Assembly: GCA_003117195.1 (NCBI GenBank)
Contig: BDSI01000083.1
Span: 118,501-182,500, forward strand
Direction: 5' to 3'
Origin: Eudorina sp. 2006-703-Eu-15
Lineage: Eukaryota; Chlorophyta; Chlorophyceae; Chlamydomonadales; Volvocaceae
DNA: 64,000 bases
The position numbers and the translations under genes were made by a program. Below are positions 35,501-47,500 of this stretch, piece by piece; position 1 is the stretch's first letter; each line of letters starts with the position of its first letter. Below the pieces are notes generated by a model. The model had not been told where the DNA came from. It made no database searches and saw only the letters and a list, made by a program, of their open reading frames with translations.

Positions 35501-38500
35501 GAGCTGGACCGCTGAAGGCCTGGCATCGGAGCTGGACCGCTGGAGGGCTGGCATCGGAGCTGGACCGCTGGAGGGCTGGCGTCGGAATTGAGCTGGACCT
35601 CTGGAGGGCTGGCATCGGAGCTGGACCGCTGGAGGGCTGGAGTCGGAGCTGGACCGCGGGAGGGCTGGCGACCGCGGGAGGGCTGGTGTCGGAGCTGGAC
35701 CTCTGGAGGGCTGGCATCGGAGCTGGACCGCGGGAGGGCTGGCATCGGAGTTGGACCGCTGGAGGGCTGGTGTCAAAGGTCGACCGCTGGTGGGCTGACG
35801 TCGGAGCTGGACCTCTGGAGGGCTGGCGTCGGAGCTAGACCGCTGGAGCGATGGCGTCGGAGCTGGACCGCGGGAAAGCTGGCATCGGAGCTGGACCGCT
35901 GGAGGGCTGACGTCGGAGCTCGACCCTGGAGGGCTGGTGTCGGAGCTGTATCGCTGGAGGGCTGGTGTCGGAGCCCGACCGCTGGAGGGCCGGCGTCGGA
36001 ATCTAGCTTGACCGCTGGAGGGCTGGCATCGGAGCTGGACTGCTGGAGGGCTGGCATCGGAGCTGGACCACGGGAGGGCTGACTTCGAAGCTGGACCGCT
36101 GGAGGGCTGGCATCAGAGCTGGACCGCTGATAGGCTTGTGTCGGAGCTGGACCGCGGGATGGCTGACTTCGAAGCTGGACCGCTGGAGCGCTGGCATCGG
36201 AGCTGGACCGCTGGAGGGCTGGCATCAGAGCTGGACCGCTGGAGGGCTGGTGTCGGAGCTGGACCGCGGGGAGGGCTGGCGTCGGAGCTGGACCGCTGCA
36301 GGGCTGGTGTCGGAGCTCGACCGCTGCAGGGCTGGTGTCGGAGCTCGACCGCTGGAGGGCCGGCGTCGGAAGCGAGCTTGACCGCTGGAGGCTGGCATCG
36401 GAGCTGCACCGATGGAGGGCAGGCGTCGGAGCTGGACCGCGGGAGGGCTGACTTCGAAGCTGGACCGCCCAGGGCTGGTGTCGGAGCTGGACCTCTGGAG
36501 GGCTGGCATCGGAGCTGGACCGCTGGAGGGCTGGTGCCGGAGCTGGACCGCTGGAGGGCTGGCATCGGAGCTGGACCGCGGGAGGGCTGGCGTCGGAGCT
36601 CGACCGCTGGAGGGCTGGTGCCGGAGCTGGACCGCTGGTGGGCTGACGTCGGAGCTGGACCGCTGGAGGACTGGTGTCGGAATTGAGCTGGACCGCGGAG
36701 GGCTGGCATCGGAGCTGGACCGCTGGAGGGCTGGCGTCGGAATTGAGCTGGACCGCGGAGGGCTGGCATCGGAGCTGGACCGCTGGAGGGCTGGAGTCGG
36801 AGCTGGACCGCGGAGGGCTGGCGACCGCGGGAGGGCTGGTGTCGAAGCTGGACCTCTGGAGGGCCGGCATCGGAGCTGGACCGCGGGAGGGCTGGCATCG
36901 GAGTTGGACCGCTGGAGGGCTGGTGTCAAAGGTCGACCGCTGGTGGGCTGACGTTGGAGCTGGACCTCTGGAGGGCTGGCGTCGGAGCTGGACCGCTGGA
37001 GCGATGGCGTGGGAGCTGGACCGCTGGAGGGCTGGCATCGGAGCTTGACCGCTGGAGGGCTGACGTCGGAGCTCGACCCCTGGAGGGCTGGTGTCGGAGC
37101 TGTATCGCTGGAGGGCTGGTGTCGGAGCTGGACCGCTGGAGGGCTGGCGTCGGAGCTGGACCGCTGCAGGGCTGTTGTCGGAGCCCGACCGCTGGAGGGC
37201 CGGCGTCGGAATCTAGCTTGACCGCTGGAGGGCTGGCATCGGAGCTGGACTGCTGGAGGGCTGGCATCGGAGCTGGACCACGGGAGGGCTGACTTCGAAG
37301 CTGGACCGCTGGAGGGCTGGCATCGGAGCTGGACCGCTGGAGGGCTGGCTTCAGAGCTGGACCGCTGGTAGGCTGGTGCCGGAGCTGGACCGCGGGAGGG
37401 CTGGCGTCGGAGCTGGACCGCTGGAGCGATGGCGTCGGAGCTGGACCGCTGGAAGGCTGACGTCGGAGCTCGACCCTGGAGGGCTGGTGTCGGAGCTGTA
37501 TCGCTGGAGGGCTGGTGTCGGAGCTGGACCGCTGGAGGGCTGGCGTCGGAGCTGGAGCGCTGCAGGGCTGGTGTCGGAGCTGGACCGCGGGAGGGCTGGC
37601 ATCGGAGCTGGACCGCTGGAGGGCCTGCATCGAAGCTCGACCGCTGGAGGGCTGGCATCGGAGCTGGACTGCTGGAGGGCTGGCATCGGAGCTGGACCGC
37701 GGGAGGGCTGGCATCGGAGTTGGACCGCTGGAGGGCTGGTGTCAAAGGTCGACCGCTGGTGGGCTGACGTCGGAGCTGGACCTCTGGAGGGCTGGCGTCG
37801 GAGCTAGACCGCTGGAGCGATGGCGTCGGAGCTGGACGCGGGAGGGCTGGCATCGGAGCTGGACCGCTGGAGGGCTGACGTCGGAGCTCGACCCCTGGAG
37901 GGCTGGTGTCGGAGCTGTATCGCTGGAGGGCTGGTGTCGGAGCCCGACCGCTGGAGGGCCGGCGTCGGAATCTAGCTTGACCGCTGGAGGGCTGGCATCG
38001 GAGCTGGACTGCTGGAGGGCTGGCATCGGAGCTGGACCACGGGAGGGCTGACTTCGAAGCTGGACCGCTGGAGGGCTGGCATCGGAGCTGGACCGCTGGA
38101 GGGCTGGCTTCAGAGCTGGACCGCTGGTAGGCTGGTGCCGGAGCTGGACCGCGGAGGGCTGGCGTCGGAGCTGGACCGCTGGAGCGATGGCGTCGGAGCT
38201 GGACCGCTGGAAGGCTGACGTCGGAGCTCGACCCCTGGAGGGCTGGTGTCGGAGCTGTATCGCTGGAGGGCTGGTGTCGGAGCTGGACCGCTGGAGGGCT
38301 GGCGTCGGAGCTGGAGCGCTGCAGGGCTGGTGTCGGAGCTGGACCGCGGAGGGCTGGCATCGGAGCTGGACCGCTGGAGGGCCTGCATCGAAGCTCGACC
38401 GCTGAGGGCTGGCATCGGAGCTGGACTGCTGGAGGGCTGGCATCGGAGCTGGACCGCGGGAGGGCTGGCATCGGAGTTGGACCGCTGGAGGGCTGGTGTC

Positions 38501-41500
38501 AAAGGTCGACCGCTGGTGGGCTGACGTCGGAGCTGGACCTCTGGAGGGCTGGCGTCGGAGCTAGACCGCTGGAGCGATGGCGTCGGAGCTGGACGCGCTG
38601 GAGGGCTGGCGTCGGAGCTGGAGCGCTGCAGGCTGGTGTCGGAGCTGGACCGCTGGAGGGCTGGCGTCGGAGCTGGAGCGCTGCAGGGCTGGTGTCGGAG
38701 CTGGACCGCGGGAGGGCTGGCATCGGAGCTGGACTGCTGGAGGGCTGGCATCGGAGCTGGACCGCGGAGGGCTGGTGTCGGAATCGAGCTGGACGCGCTG
38801 AAGGCCTGGCATCGGAGCTGGACCGCTGGAGGCTGGCATCGGAGCTGGACCGCTGAGGGCTGGGCAGTCGGAATTGAGCTGGACCTCTGAGGGCTGGCAT
38901 GGCGCGCGGAGGCTGGGTGGACTGGCCTGGAGCGGCTGGAGCTGGCCGGAGGGCTGGCATCGGAGGGACCTGCGGGAGGGCTGGCACGGCTGGACCGCTG
39001 TGGGCTGACGTCGGAGCTGGACCTCTGGAGGCTGCGTCGAGCTAGACCGCTGGAGCGATGGCGTCGAGCTGGACCGCGGGAAAGCTGGCATCGGAGCTGG
39101 ACCGCTGGAGGGCTGACGTCGGAGCTCGACCCTGGAGGGCTGTGTCGGGCTGTATCGCTGGAGGCTGGTGCGGAGCCCGACCGCTGAGGGCCGGCGTCGG
39201 ATCTAGCTTGACCGCTGGAGGCTGCATCGAGCTGGACTGCTGAGGCTGGCATCGGCTAGCTGACCACGAGGGCTGGCATCGGAGCTGGACTGCTGGAGGG
39301 CTGGCATCGGAGCTGGACCGCGGAGGGCTGGCATCGGAGTTGGACCGCTGGAGGGCTGGTGTCAAGGTCGACCGCTGGTGGGCTGACGTCGAGCTGGACC
39401 TCTGAGGCTGGCGTCGGAGCTAGACCGCTGGAGCGATGGCGTCGGAGCTGGACCGGGAGGGCTGGCATCGGAGGCTGGACCGCTGGAGGGCTGACGTCGG
39501 AGCTCGACCCCTGGAGGGCTGGTGTCGGAGCTGGACGCTGGAGGGCTGGTGTCGGAGCCCGACCGCTGGAGGGCCGGCGTCGGAATCTAGCTTGACCGCT
39601 GGAGGGCTGGCATCGGAGCTGGACTGCTGGAGGGCTGGCATCGGAGCTGGACCACGGGAGGGCTGACTTCGAAGCTGGACCGCTGGAGGGCTGGCATCGG
39701 AGCTGGACCGCTGGAGGGCTGGCTTCAGAGCTGACCGCTGGTAGGCTGGTGTCGGAGCTGGACCGCGGGAGGGCTGGCGTCGGAGCTGGACCGCTGTGGC
39801 GTCGGAGCGGACTGACCGTCGGAGCTCGACCCCTGGAGGCTGGTGTCGGAGCTGTATCGCTGGAGGGCTGGTGTCGGAGCTGGACCGCTGAGGGCTGGCG
39901 TCGGAGCTGGAGCGCTGCAGGGCTGGTGTCGGAGCTGGACCGCGGGAGGGCTGGCATCGGAGCTGGACTGCTGGAGGGCTGGCATCGGAGCTGGACGCGG
40001 GAGGGCTGGTGTCGGAATCGAGCTGGCCGCTGAAGGCCTGGCATCGGAGCTGGACCGCTGGAGGGCTGGCATCGGAGCTGGACCGCTGGAGGGCTGGCGT
40101 CGGAATTGAGCTGGACCTCTGGAGGGCTGGCATCGGAGCTGGACCGCTGAGGGCTGGAGTCGGAGCTGGACCGCGGGAGGGCTGGCGACCGCGGAGGGCT
40201 GGTGTCGGAGCTGGACCTCTGGAGGGCTGGCATCGGAGCTGGACCGCGGAGGCTGGCATCGGAGTTGGACCGCTGGAGGCTGGTGTCAAAGGTCGACCGC
40301 TGGTGGGCTGACGTCGGAGCTGGACCTCTGGAGGCTGGCGTCGGAGCTAGACCGCTGGAGCGATGGCGTCGGAGCTGGACCGCGGGAAAGCTGGCATCGG
40401 AGCTGGACCGCTGGAGGGCTGACGTCGGAGCTCGACCCTGGAGGGCTGGTGTCGGAGCTGTATCGCTGGAGGGCTGGTGTCGGAGCCCGACGCTGGAGGC
40501 CGGCGTCGAATCTAGCTTGACCGCTGGAGGGCTGGCATCGGAGCTGGACTGCTGGAGGGCTGGCATCGGAGCTGGACCACGGAGGGCTGACTTCGAAGCT
40601 GGACCGCTGGAGGGCTGGCATCAGAGCTGGACCGCTGATAGGCTTGTGTCGGAGCTGGACGGCGGATGGCTGACTTCGAAGCTGGACCGCTGGAGCGCTG
40701 GCATCGGAGCTGGACCGCTGAGGCTGGCATCAGAGCTGGACCGCTGAGGGCTGGTGTCGGAGCTGGACCCGCGGGGAGGGCTGGCGTCGGAGCTGGACCG
40801 CTGCAGGGCTGGTGTCGGAGCTCGACCGCTGCAGGCTGGTGTCGGAGCTCGACCGCTGGAGGGCCGGCGTCGGAAGCGAGCTTGACCGCTGGAGCTGGCA
40901 TCGGAGCTGCACCGATGGAGGGCAGGCGTCGGAGCTGGACCGCGGGAGGGCTGACTTCGAAGCTGGACCGCCCAGGGCTGGTGTCGGCTGGACCTCTGGA
41001 GGGCTGGCATCGGAGCTGGACCGCTGGAGGGCTGGTGCGGAGCTGGACGCTGGAGGGCTGGCATGGAGCTGGGGAGGGCTGGCGTCGGAGCTCGACCGCT
41101 GGAGGGCTGGGCCGGAGCTGGACCGCTGGTGGCTGACGTCGAGCTGGACCGCTGAGGACTGGTGTCGGAATTGAGCTGCGGAGGGCTGGCATCGGAGCTG
41201 GACCTGGAGGCTGGCGTCGGAATTGAGCTGGACCGCGGGGAGGGCTGGCATCGGGCTGGACCGCTGGAGGCTGGAGTCGGAGCTGGACGCGCGGAGGCTG
41301 GCGACCGCGGGAGGGCTGGTGTCGAAGCTGGACCTCTGGAGGCCGCATCGGAGCTGGACCGCGGGAGGGCTGGCATCGGAGTTGGGACCGCTGGAGGGCT
41401 GGTGTCAAAGGTCGACGCTGGTGGGCTGACGTTGGAGCTGGACTCTGGAGGGCTGGCGTCGGAGCTGGACCGCTGGAGCGATGGCGTGGGAGCTGGACGC

Positions 41501-44500
41501 TGGAGGGCTGGCATCGGAGCTTGACCGCTGGAGGGCTGACGTCGGAGCTCGACCCCTGGAGGCTGGTGTCGGAGCTGTATCGCTGGAGGGCTGGTGTCGG
41601 AGCTGGACCGCTGGAGGGCTGGCGTCGGAGCTGGACCGCTGCAGGGCTGTTGTCGGAGCCCGACCGCTGAGGGCCGGCGTCGGAATCTAGCTTGACCGCT
41701 GGAGGGCTGGCATCGGAGCTGGACTGCTGGAGGGCTGGCATCGGAGCTGACCACGGGAGGGCTGACTCGAAGCTGGACCGCTGGAGGGGCTGGCATCGGA
41801 GCTGGACCGCTGGAGGCTGGCTTCAGAGCTGGACCGCTGGTAGGCTGGTGCCGGAGCTGGACCGCGGGAGGGCTGGCGTCGGAGCTGGACCGCTGGAGCG
41901 ATGGCGTCGGAGCTGGACCGCTGGAAGGCTGACGTCGGAGCTCGACCCCTGGAGGCTGGTGTCGGAGCTGTATCGCTGGAGGGCTGGTGTCGGAGCTGGA
42001 CCGCTGGAGGGCTGGCGTCGGAGCTGGAGCGCTGCAGGGCTGGTGTCGGAGCTGGACCGCGGGAGGGCTGGCATCGGAGCTGGACCGCTGGGGGGCCTGC
42101 ATCGAAGCTCGACCGCTGGAGGGCTGGCATCGGAGCTGGACTGCTGGAGGCTGGCATCGGAGCTGGACCGCGGGAGGGCTGGCATCGGAGTTGGAGCGCT
42201 GGAGGGCTGGTGTCAAAGGTCGACCGCTGGTGGCTGACGTCGGAGCTGGACCTCTGGAGGGCTGGCGTCGGAGCTAGACCGCTTGGAGCGATGGCGTCGG
42301 AGCTGGACCGCGGGAGGGCTGGCATCGGAGCTGGACCGCTGAAGGGCTGACGTCGGAGCTCGACCCCTGGAGGGCTGGTGTCGGAGCTGTATCGCTGGAG
42401 GGCTGGTGTCGGAGCCGACCGCTGGAGGGCCGGCGTCGGAATCTAGCTTGACCGCTGGAGGGCTGGCATCGGAGCTGACTGCTGGAGGGCTGGCATCGGA
42501 GCTGGACCACGGGAGGCTGACTTCGAAGCTGGACCGCTGGAGGGCTGGCATCGGAGCTGGACCGCTGGAGGGCTGGCTTCAGAGCTGGACCGCTGGTAGG
42601 CTGGTGCCGGAGCTGGACCGCGGGAGGGCTGGCGTCGGAGCTGGACCGCTGGAGCGATGGCGTCGGAGCTGGACCGCTGGAAGGCTGACGTCGGAGCTCG
42701 ACCCCTGGAGGGCTGGTGTCGGAGCTGTATCGCTGGAGGGCTGGTGTCGGAGCTGGACCGCTGGAGGGCTGGCGTCGGAGCTGGAGCGCTGCAGGGCTGG
42801 TGTCGGAGCTGGACGCGGGAGGGCTGGCATCGGAGCTGGACCGCAGGAGGGCCTGCATCGAAGCTCGACCGCTGGAGGGCTGGCATCGGAGCTGGACTGC
42901 TGGAGGGCTGGCATCGGAGCTGGACCGCGGAGGGCTGGCATCGGAGTTGGACCGCTGGAGGGCTGGTGTCAAAGGTCGACCGCTGGTGGGCTGACGTCGG
43001 AGCTGGACCTCTGGAGGGCTGGCGTCGGAGCTAGACCGCTGGAGCGATGGCGTCGGAGCTGGACGCGGGAGGGCTGGCATCGGAGCTGGACCGCTGGAGG
43101 GCTGACGTCGGAGCTCGACCCCTGGAGGGCTGGTGTCGGAGCTGGACCGCTGGAGGGCTGGTGTCGGAGCCCGACCGCTGGAGGGCCGGCGTCGGAATCT
43201 AGCTTGACCGCTGGAGGGCTGGCATCGGAGCTGGACTGCTGGAGGGCTGGCATCGGAGCTGGACCACGGGAGGGCTGACTTCGAAGCTGGACCGCTGGAG
43301 GGCTGGCATCGGAGCTGGACCGCTGGAGGGCTGGCTTCAGAGCTGGACCGCTGGTAGGCTGGTGTCGGAGCTGGACCGCGGGAGGGCTGGCGTCGGAGCT
43401 GGACCGCTGGAGCGATGGCGTCGGAGCTGGACCGCTGGAAGGCTGACGTCGGAGCTCGACCCCTGGAGGGCTGGTGTCGGAGCTGTATCGCTGGAGGGCT
43501 GGTGTCGGAGCTGGACCGCTGGAGGGCTGGCGTCGGAGCTGGAGCGCTGCAGGGCTGGTGTCGGAGCTGGACCGCGGGAGGGCTGGCATCGGAGCTGGAC
43601 TGCTGGAGGGCTGGCATCGGAGCTGGACCGCGGGAGGGCTGGTGTCGGAATCGAGCTGGACCGCTGAAGGCCTGGCATCGGAGCTGGACCGCTGGAGGGC
43701 TGGCATCGGAGCTGGACCGCTGGAGGGCTGGCGTCGGAATTGAGCTGGACCTCTGGAGGGCTGGCATCGGAGCTGGACCGCTGGAGGGCTGGAGTCGGAG
43801 CTGGACCGCGGGAGGGCTGGCGACGCGGGAGGGCTGGTGTCGGAGCTGGACCTCTGGAGGGCTGGCATCGGAGCTGGACCGCGGAGGGCTGGCATCGGAG
43901 TTGGACCGCTGGAGGGCTGGTGTCAAAGGTCGACCGCTGGTGGGCTGACGTCGGAGCTGGACCTCTGGAGGGCTGGCGTCGGAGCTAGACCGCTGGAGCG
44001 ATGGCGTCGGAGCTGGACCGCGGGAAAGCTGGCATCGGAGCTGGACCGCTGGAGGGCTGACGTCGGAGCTCGACCCCTGGAGGGCTGGTGTCGGAGCTGT
44101 ATCGCTGGAGGGCTGGTGTCGGAGCCCGACCGCTGGAGGGCCGGCGTCGGAATCTAGCTTGACCGCTGGAGGGCTGGCATCGGAGCTGGACTGCTGGAGG
44201 GCTGGCATCGGAGCTGGACCACGGGAGGGCTGACTTCGAAGCTGGACCGCTGGAGGGCTGGCATCAGAGCTGGACCGCTGATAGGCTTGTGTCGGAGCTG
44301 GACCGCGGGATGGCTGACTTCGAAGCTGGACCGCTGGAGCGCTGGCATCGGAGCTGGACCGCTGGAGGGCTGGCATCAGAGCTGGACCGCTGGAGGGCTG
44401 GTGTCGGAGCTGGACCGCGGGGAGGGCTGGCGTCGGAGCTGGACCGCTGCAGGGCTGGTGTCGGAGCTCGACCGCTGCAGGGCTGGTGTCGGAGCTCGAC

Positions 44501-47500
44501 CGCTGGAGGGCCGGCGTCGGAAGCGAGCTTGACCGCTGGAGGCTGGCATCGGAGCTGCACCGATGGAGGGCAGGCGTCGGAGCTGGACCGCGGGAGGGCT
44601 GACTTCGAAGCTGGACCGCCCAGGGCTGGTGTCGGAGCTGGACCTCTGGAGGGCTGGCATCGGAGCTGGACCGCTGGAGGGCTGGTGCCGGAGCTGGACC
44701 GCTGGAGGCTGGCATCGGAGCTGGACCGCGGAGGGCTGGCGTCGGAGCTCGACCGCTGGAGGGCTGGTGCCGGAGCTGGACCGCTGGTGGGCTGACGTCG
44801 GAGCTGGACCGCTGGAGGACTGGTGTCGGAATTGAGCTGGACCGCGGGAGGGCTGGCATCGGAGCTGGACCGCTGGAGGGCTGGCGTCGGAATTGAGCTG
44901 GACCGCGGGAGGGCTGGCATCGGAGCTGGACCGCTGGAGGGCTGGAGTCGGAGCTGGACCGCGGGAGGGCTGGCGACCGCGGGAGGGCTGGTGTCGAAGC
45001 TGGACCTCTGGAGGGCCGGCATCGGAGCTGGACCGCGGGAGGGCTGGCATCGGAGTTGGACCGCTGGAGGGCTGGTGTCAAAGGTCGACCGCTGGTGGGC
45101 TGACGTTGGAGCTGGACCTCTGGAGGGCTGGCGTCGGAGCTGGACCGCTGGAGCGATGGCGTGGGAGCTGGACCGCTGGAGGGCTGGCATCGGAGCTTGA
45201 CCGCTGGAGGGCTGACGTCGGAGCTCGACCCCTGGAGGGCTGGTGTCGGAGCTGTATCGCTGGAGGGCTGGTGTCGGAGCTGGACCGCTGGAGGGCTGGC
45301 GTCGGAGCTGGACCGCTGCAGGGCTGTTGTCGGAGCCCGACCGCTGGAGGGCCGGCGTCGGAATCTAGCTTGACCGCTGGAGGGCTGGCATCGGAGCTGG
45401 ACTGCTGGAGGGCTGGCATCGGAGCTGGACCACGGGAGGGCTGACTTCGAAGCTGGACCGCTGGAGGGCTGGCATCGGAGCTGGACCGCTGGAGGGCTGG
45501 CTTCAGAGCTGGACCGCTGGTAGGCTGGTGCCGGAGCTGGACCGCGGGAGGGCTGGCGTCGGAGCTGGACCGCTGGAGCGATGGCGTCGGAGCTGGACCG
45601 CTGGAAGGCTGACGTCGGAGCTCGACCCCTGGAGGGCTGGTGTCGGAGCTGTATCGCTGGAGGGCTGGTGTCGGAGCTGGACCGCTGGAGGGCTGGCGTC
45701 GGAGCTGGAGCGCTGCAGGGCTGGTGTCGGAGCTGGACCGCGGGAGGGCTGGCATCGGAGCTGGACCGCTGGAGGGCCTGCATCGAAGCTCGACCGCTGG
45801 AGGGCTGGCATCGGAGCTGGACTGCTGGAGGGCTGGCATCGGAGCTGGACCGCGGGAGGGCTGGCATCGGAGTTGGACCGCTGGAGGGCTGGTGTCAAAG
45901 GTCGACCGCTGGTGGGCTGACGTCGGAGCTGGACCTCTGGAGGGCTGGCGTCGGAGCTAGACCGCTGGAGCGATGGCGTCGGAGCTGGACCGCGGGAGGG
46001 CTGGCATCGGAGCTGGACCGCTGGAGGGCTGACGTCGGAGCTCGACCCCTGGAGGGCTGGTGTCGGAGCTGTATCGCTGGAGGGCTGGTGTCGGAGCCCG
46101 ACCGCTGGAGGGCCGGCGTCGGAATCTAGCTTGACCGCTGGAGGGCTGGCATCGGAGCTGGACTGCTGGAGGGCTGGCATCGGAGCTGGACCACGGGAGG
46201 GCTGACTTCGAAGCTGGACCGCTGGAGGGCTGGCATCGGAGCTGGACCGCTGGAGGGCTGGCTTCAGAGCTGGACCGCTGGTAGGCTGGTGCCGGAGCTG
46301 GACCGCGGGAGGGCTGGCGTCGGAGCTGGACCGCTGGAGCGATGGCGTCGGAGCTGGACCGCTGGAAGGCTGACGTCGGAGCTCGACCCCTGGAGGGCTG
46401 GTGTCGGAGCTGTATCGCTGGAGGGCTGGTGTCGGAGCTGGACCGCTGGAGGGCTGGCGTCGGAGCTGGAGCGCTGCAGGGCTGGTGTCGGAGCTGGACC
46501 GCGGAGGGCTGGCATCGGAGCTGGACCGCTGGAGGGCCTGCATCGAAGCTCGACCGCTGGAGGGCTGGCATCGGAGCTGGACTGCTGGAGGGCTGGCATC
46601 GGAGCTGGACCGCGGGAGGGCTGGCATCGGAGTTGGACCGCTGGAGGGCTGGTGTCAAAGGTCGACCGCTGGTGGGCTGACGTCGGAGCTGGACCTCTGG
46701 AGGGCTGGCGTCGGAGCTAGACCGCTGGAGCGATGGCGTCGGAGCTGGACCGCTGGAGGGCTGGCGTCGGAGCTGGAGCGCTGCAGGGCTGGTGTCGGAG
46801 CTGGACCGCTGGAGGGCTGGCGTCGGAGCTGGAGCGCTGCAGGGCTGGTGTCGGAGCTGGACCGCGGGAGGGCTGGCATCGGAGCTGGACTGCTGGAGGG
46901 CTGGCATCGGAGCTGGACCGCGGGAGGGCTGGTGTCGGAATCGAGCTGGACCGCTGAAGGCCTGGCATCGGAGCTGGACCGCTGGAGGGCTGGCATCGGA
47001 GCTGGACCGCTGGAGGGCTGGCGTCGGAATTGAGCTGGACCTCTGGAGGGCTGGCATCGGAGCTGGACCGCTGGAGGGCTGGAGTCGGAGCTGGACCGCG
47101 GGAGGGCTGGCGACCGCGGGAGGGCTGGTGTCGGAGCTGGACCTCTGGAGGGCTGGCATCGGAGCTGGACCGCGGGAGGGCTGGCATCGGAGTTGGACCG
47201 CTGGAGGGCTGGTGTCAAAGGTCGACCGCTGGTGGGCTGACGTCGGAGCTGGACCTCTGGAGGGCTGGCGTCGGAGCTAGACCGCTGGAGCGATGGCGTC
47301 GGAGCTGGACCGCGGGAAAGCTGGCATCGGAGCTGGACCGCTGGAGGGCTGACGTCGGAGCTCGACCCCTGGAGGGCTGGTGTCGGAGCTGTATCGCTGG
47401 AGGGCTGGTGTCGGAGCCCGACCGCTGGAGGGCCGGCGTCGGAATCTAGCTTGACCGCTGGAGGGCTGGCATCGGAGCTGGACTGCTGGAGGGCTGGCAT

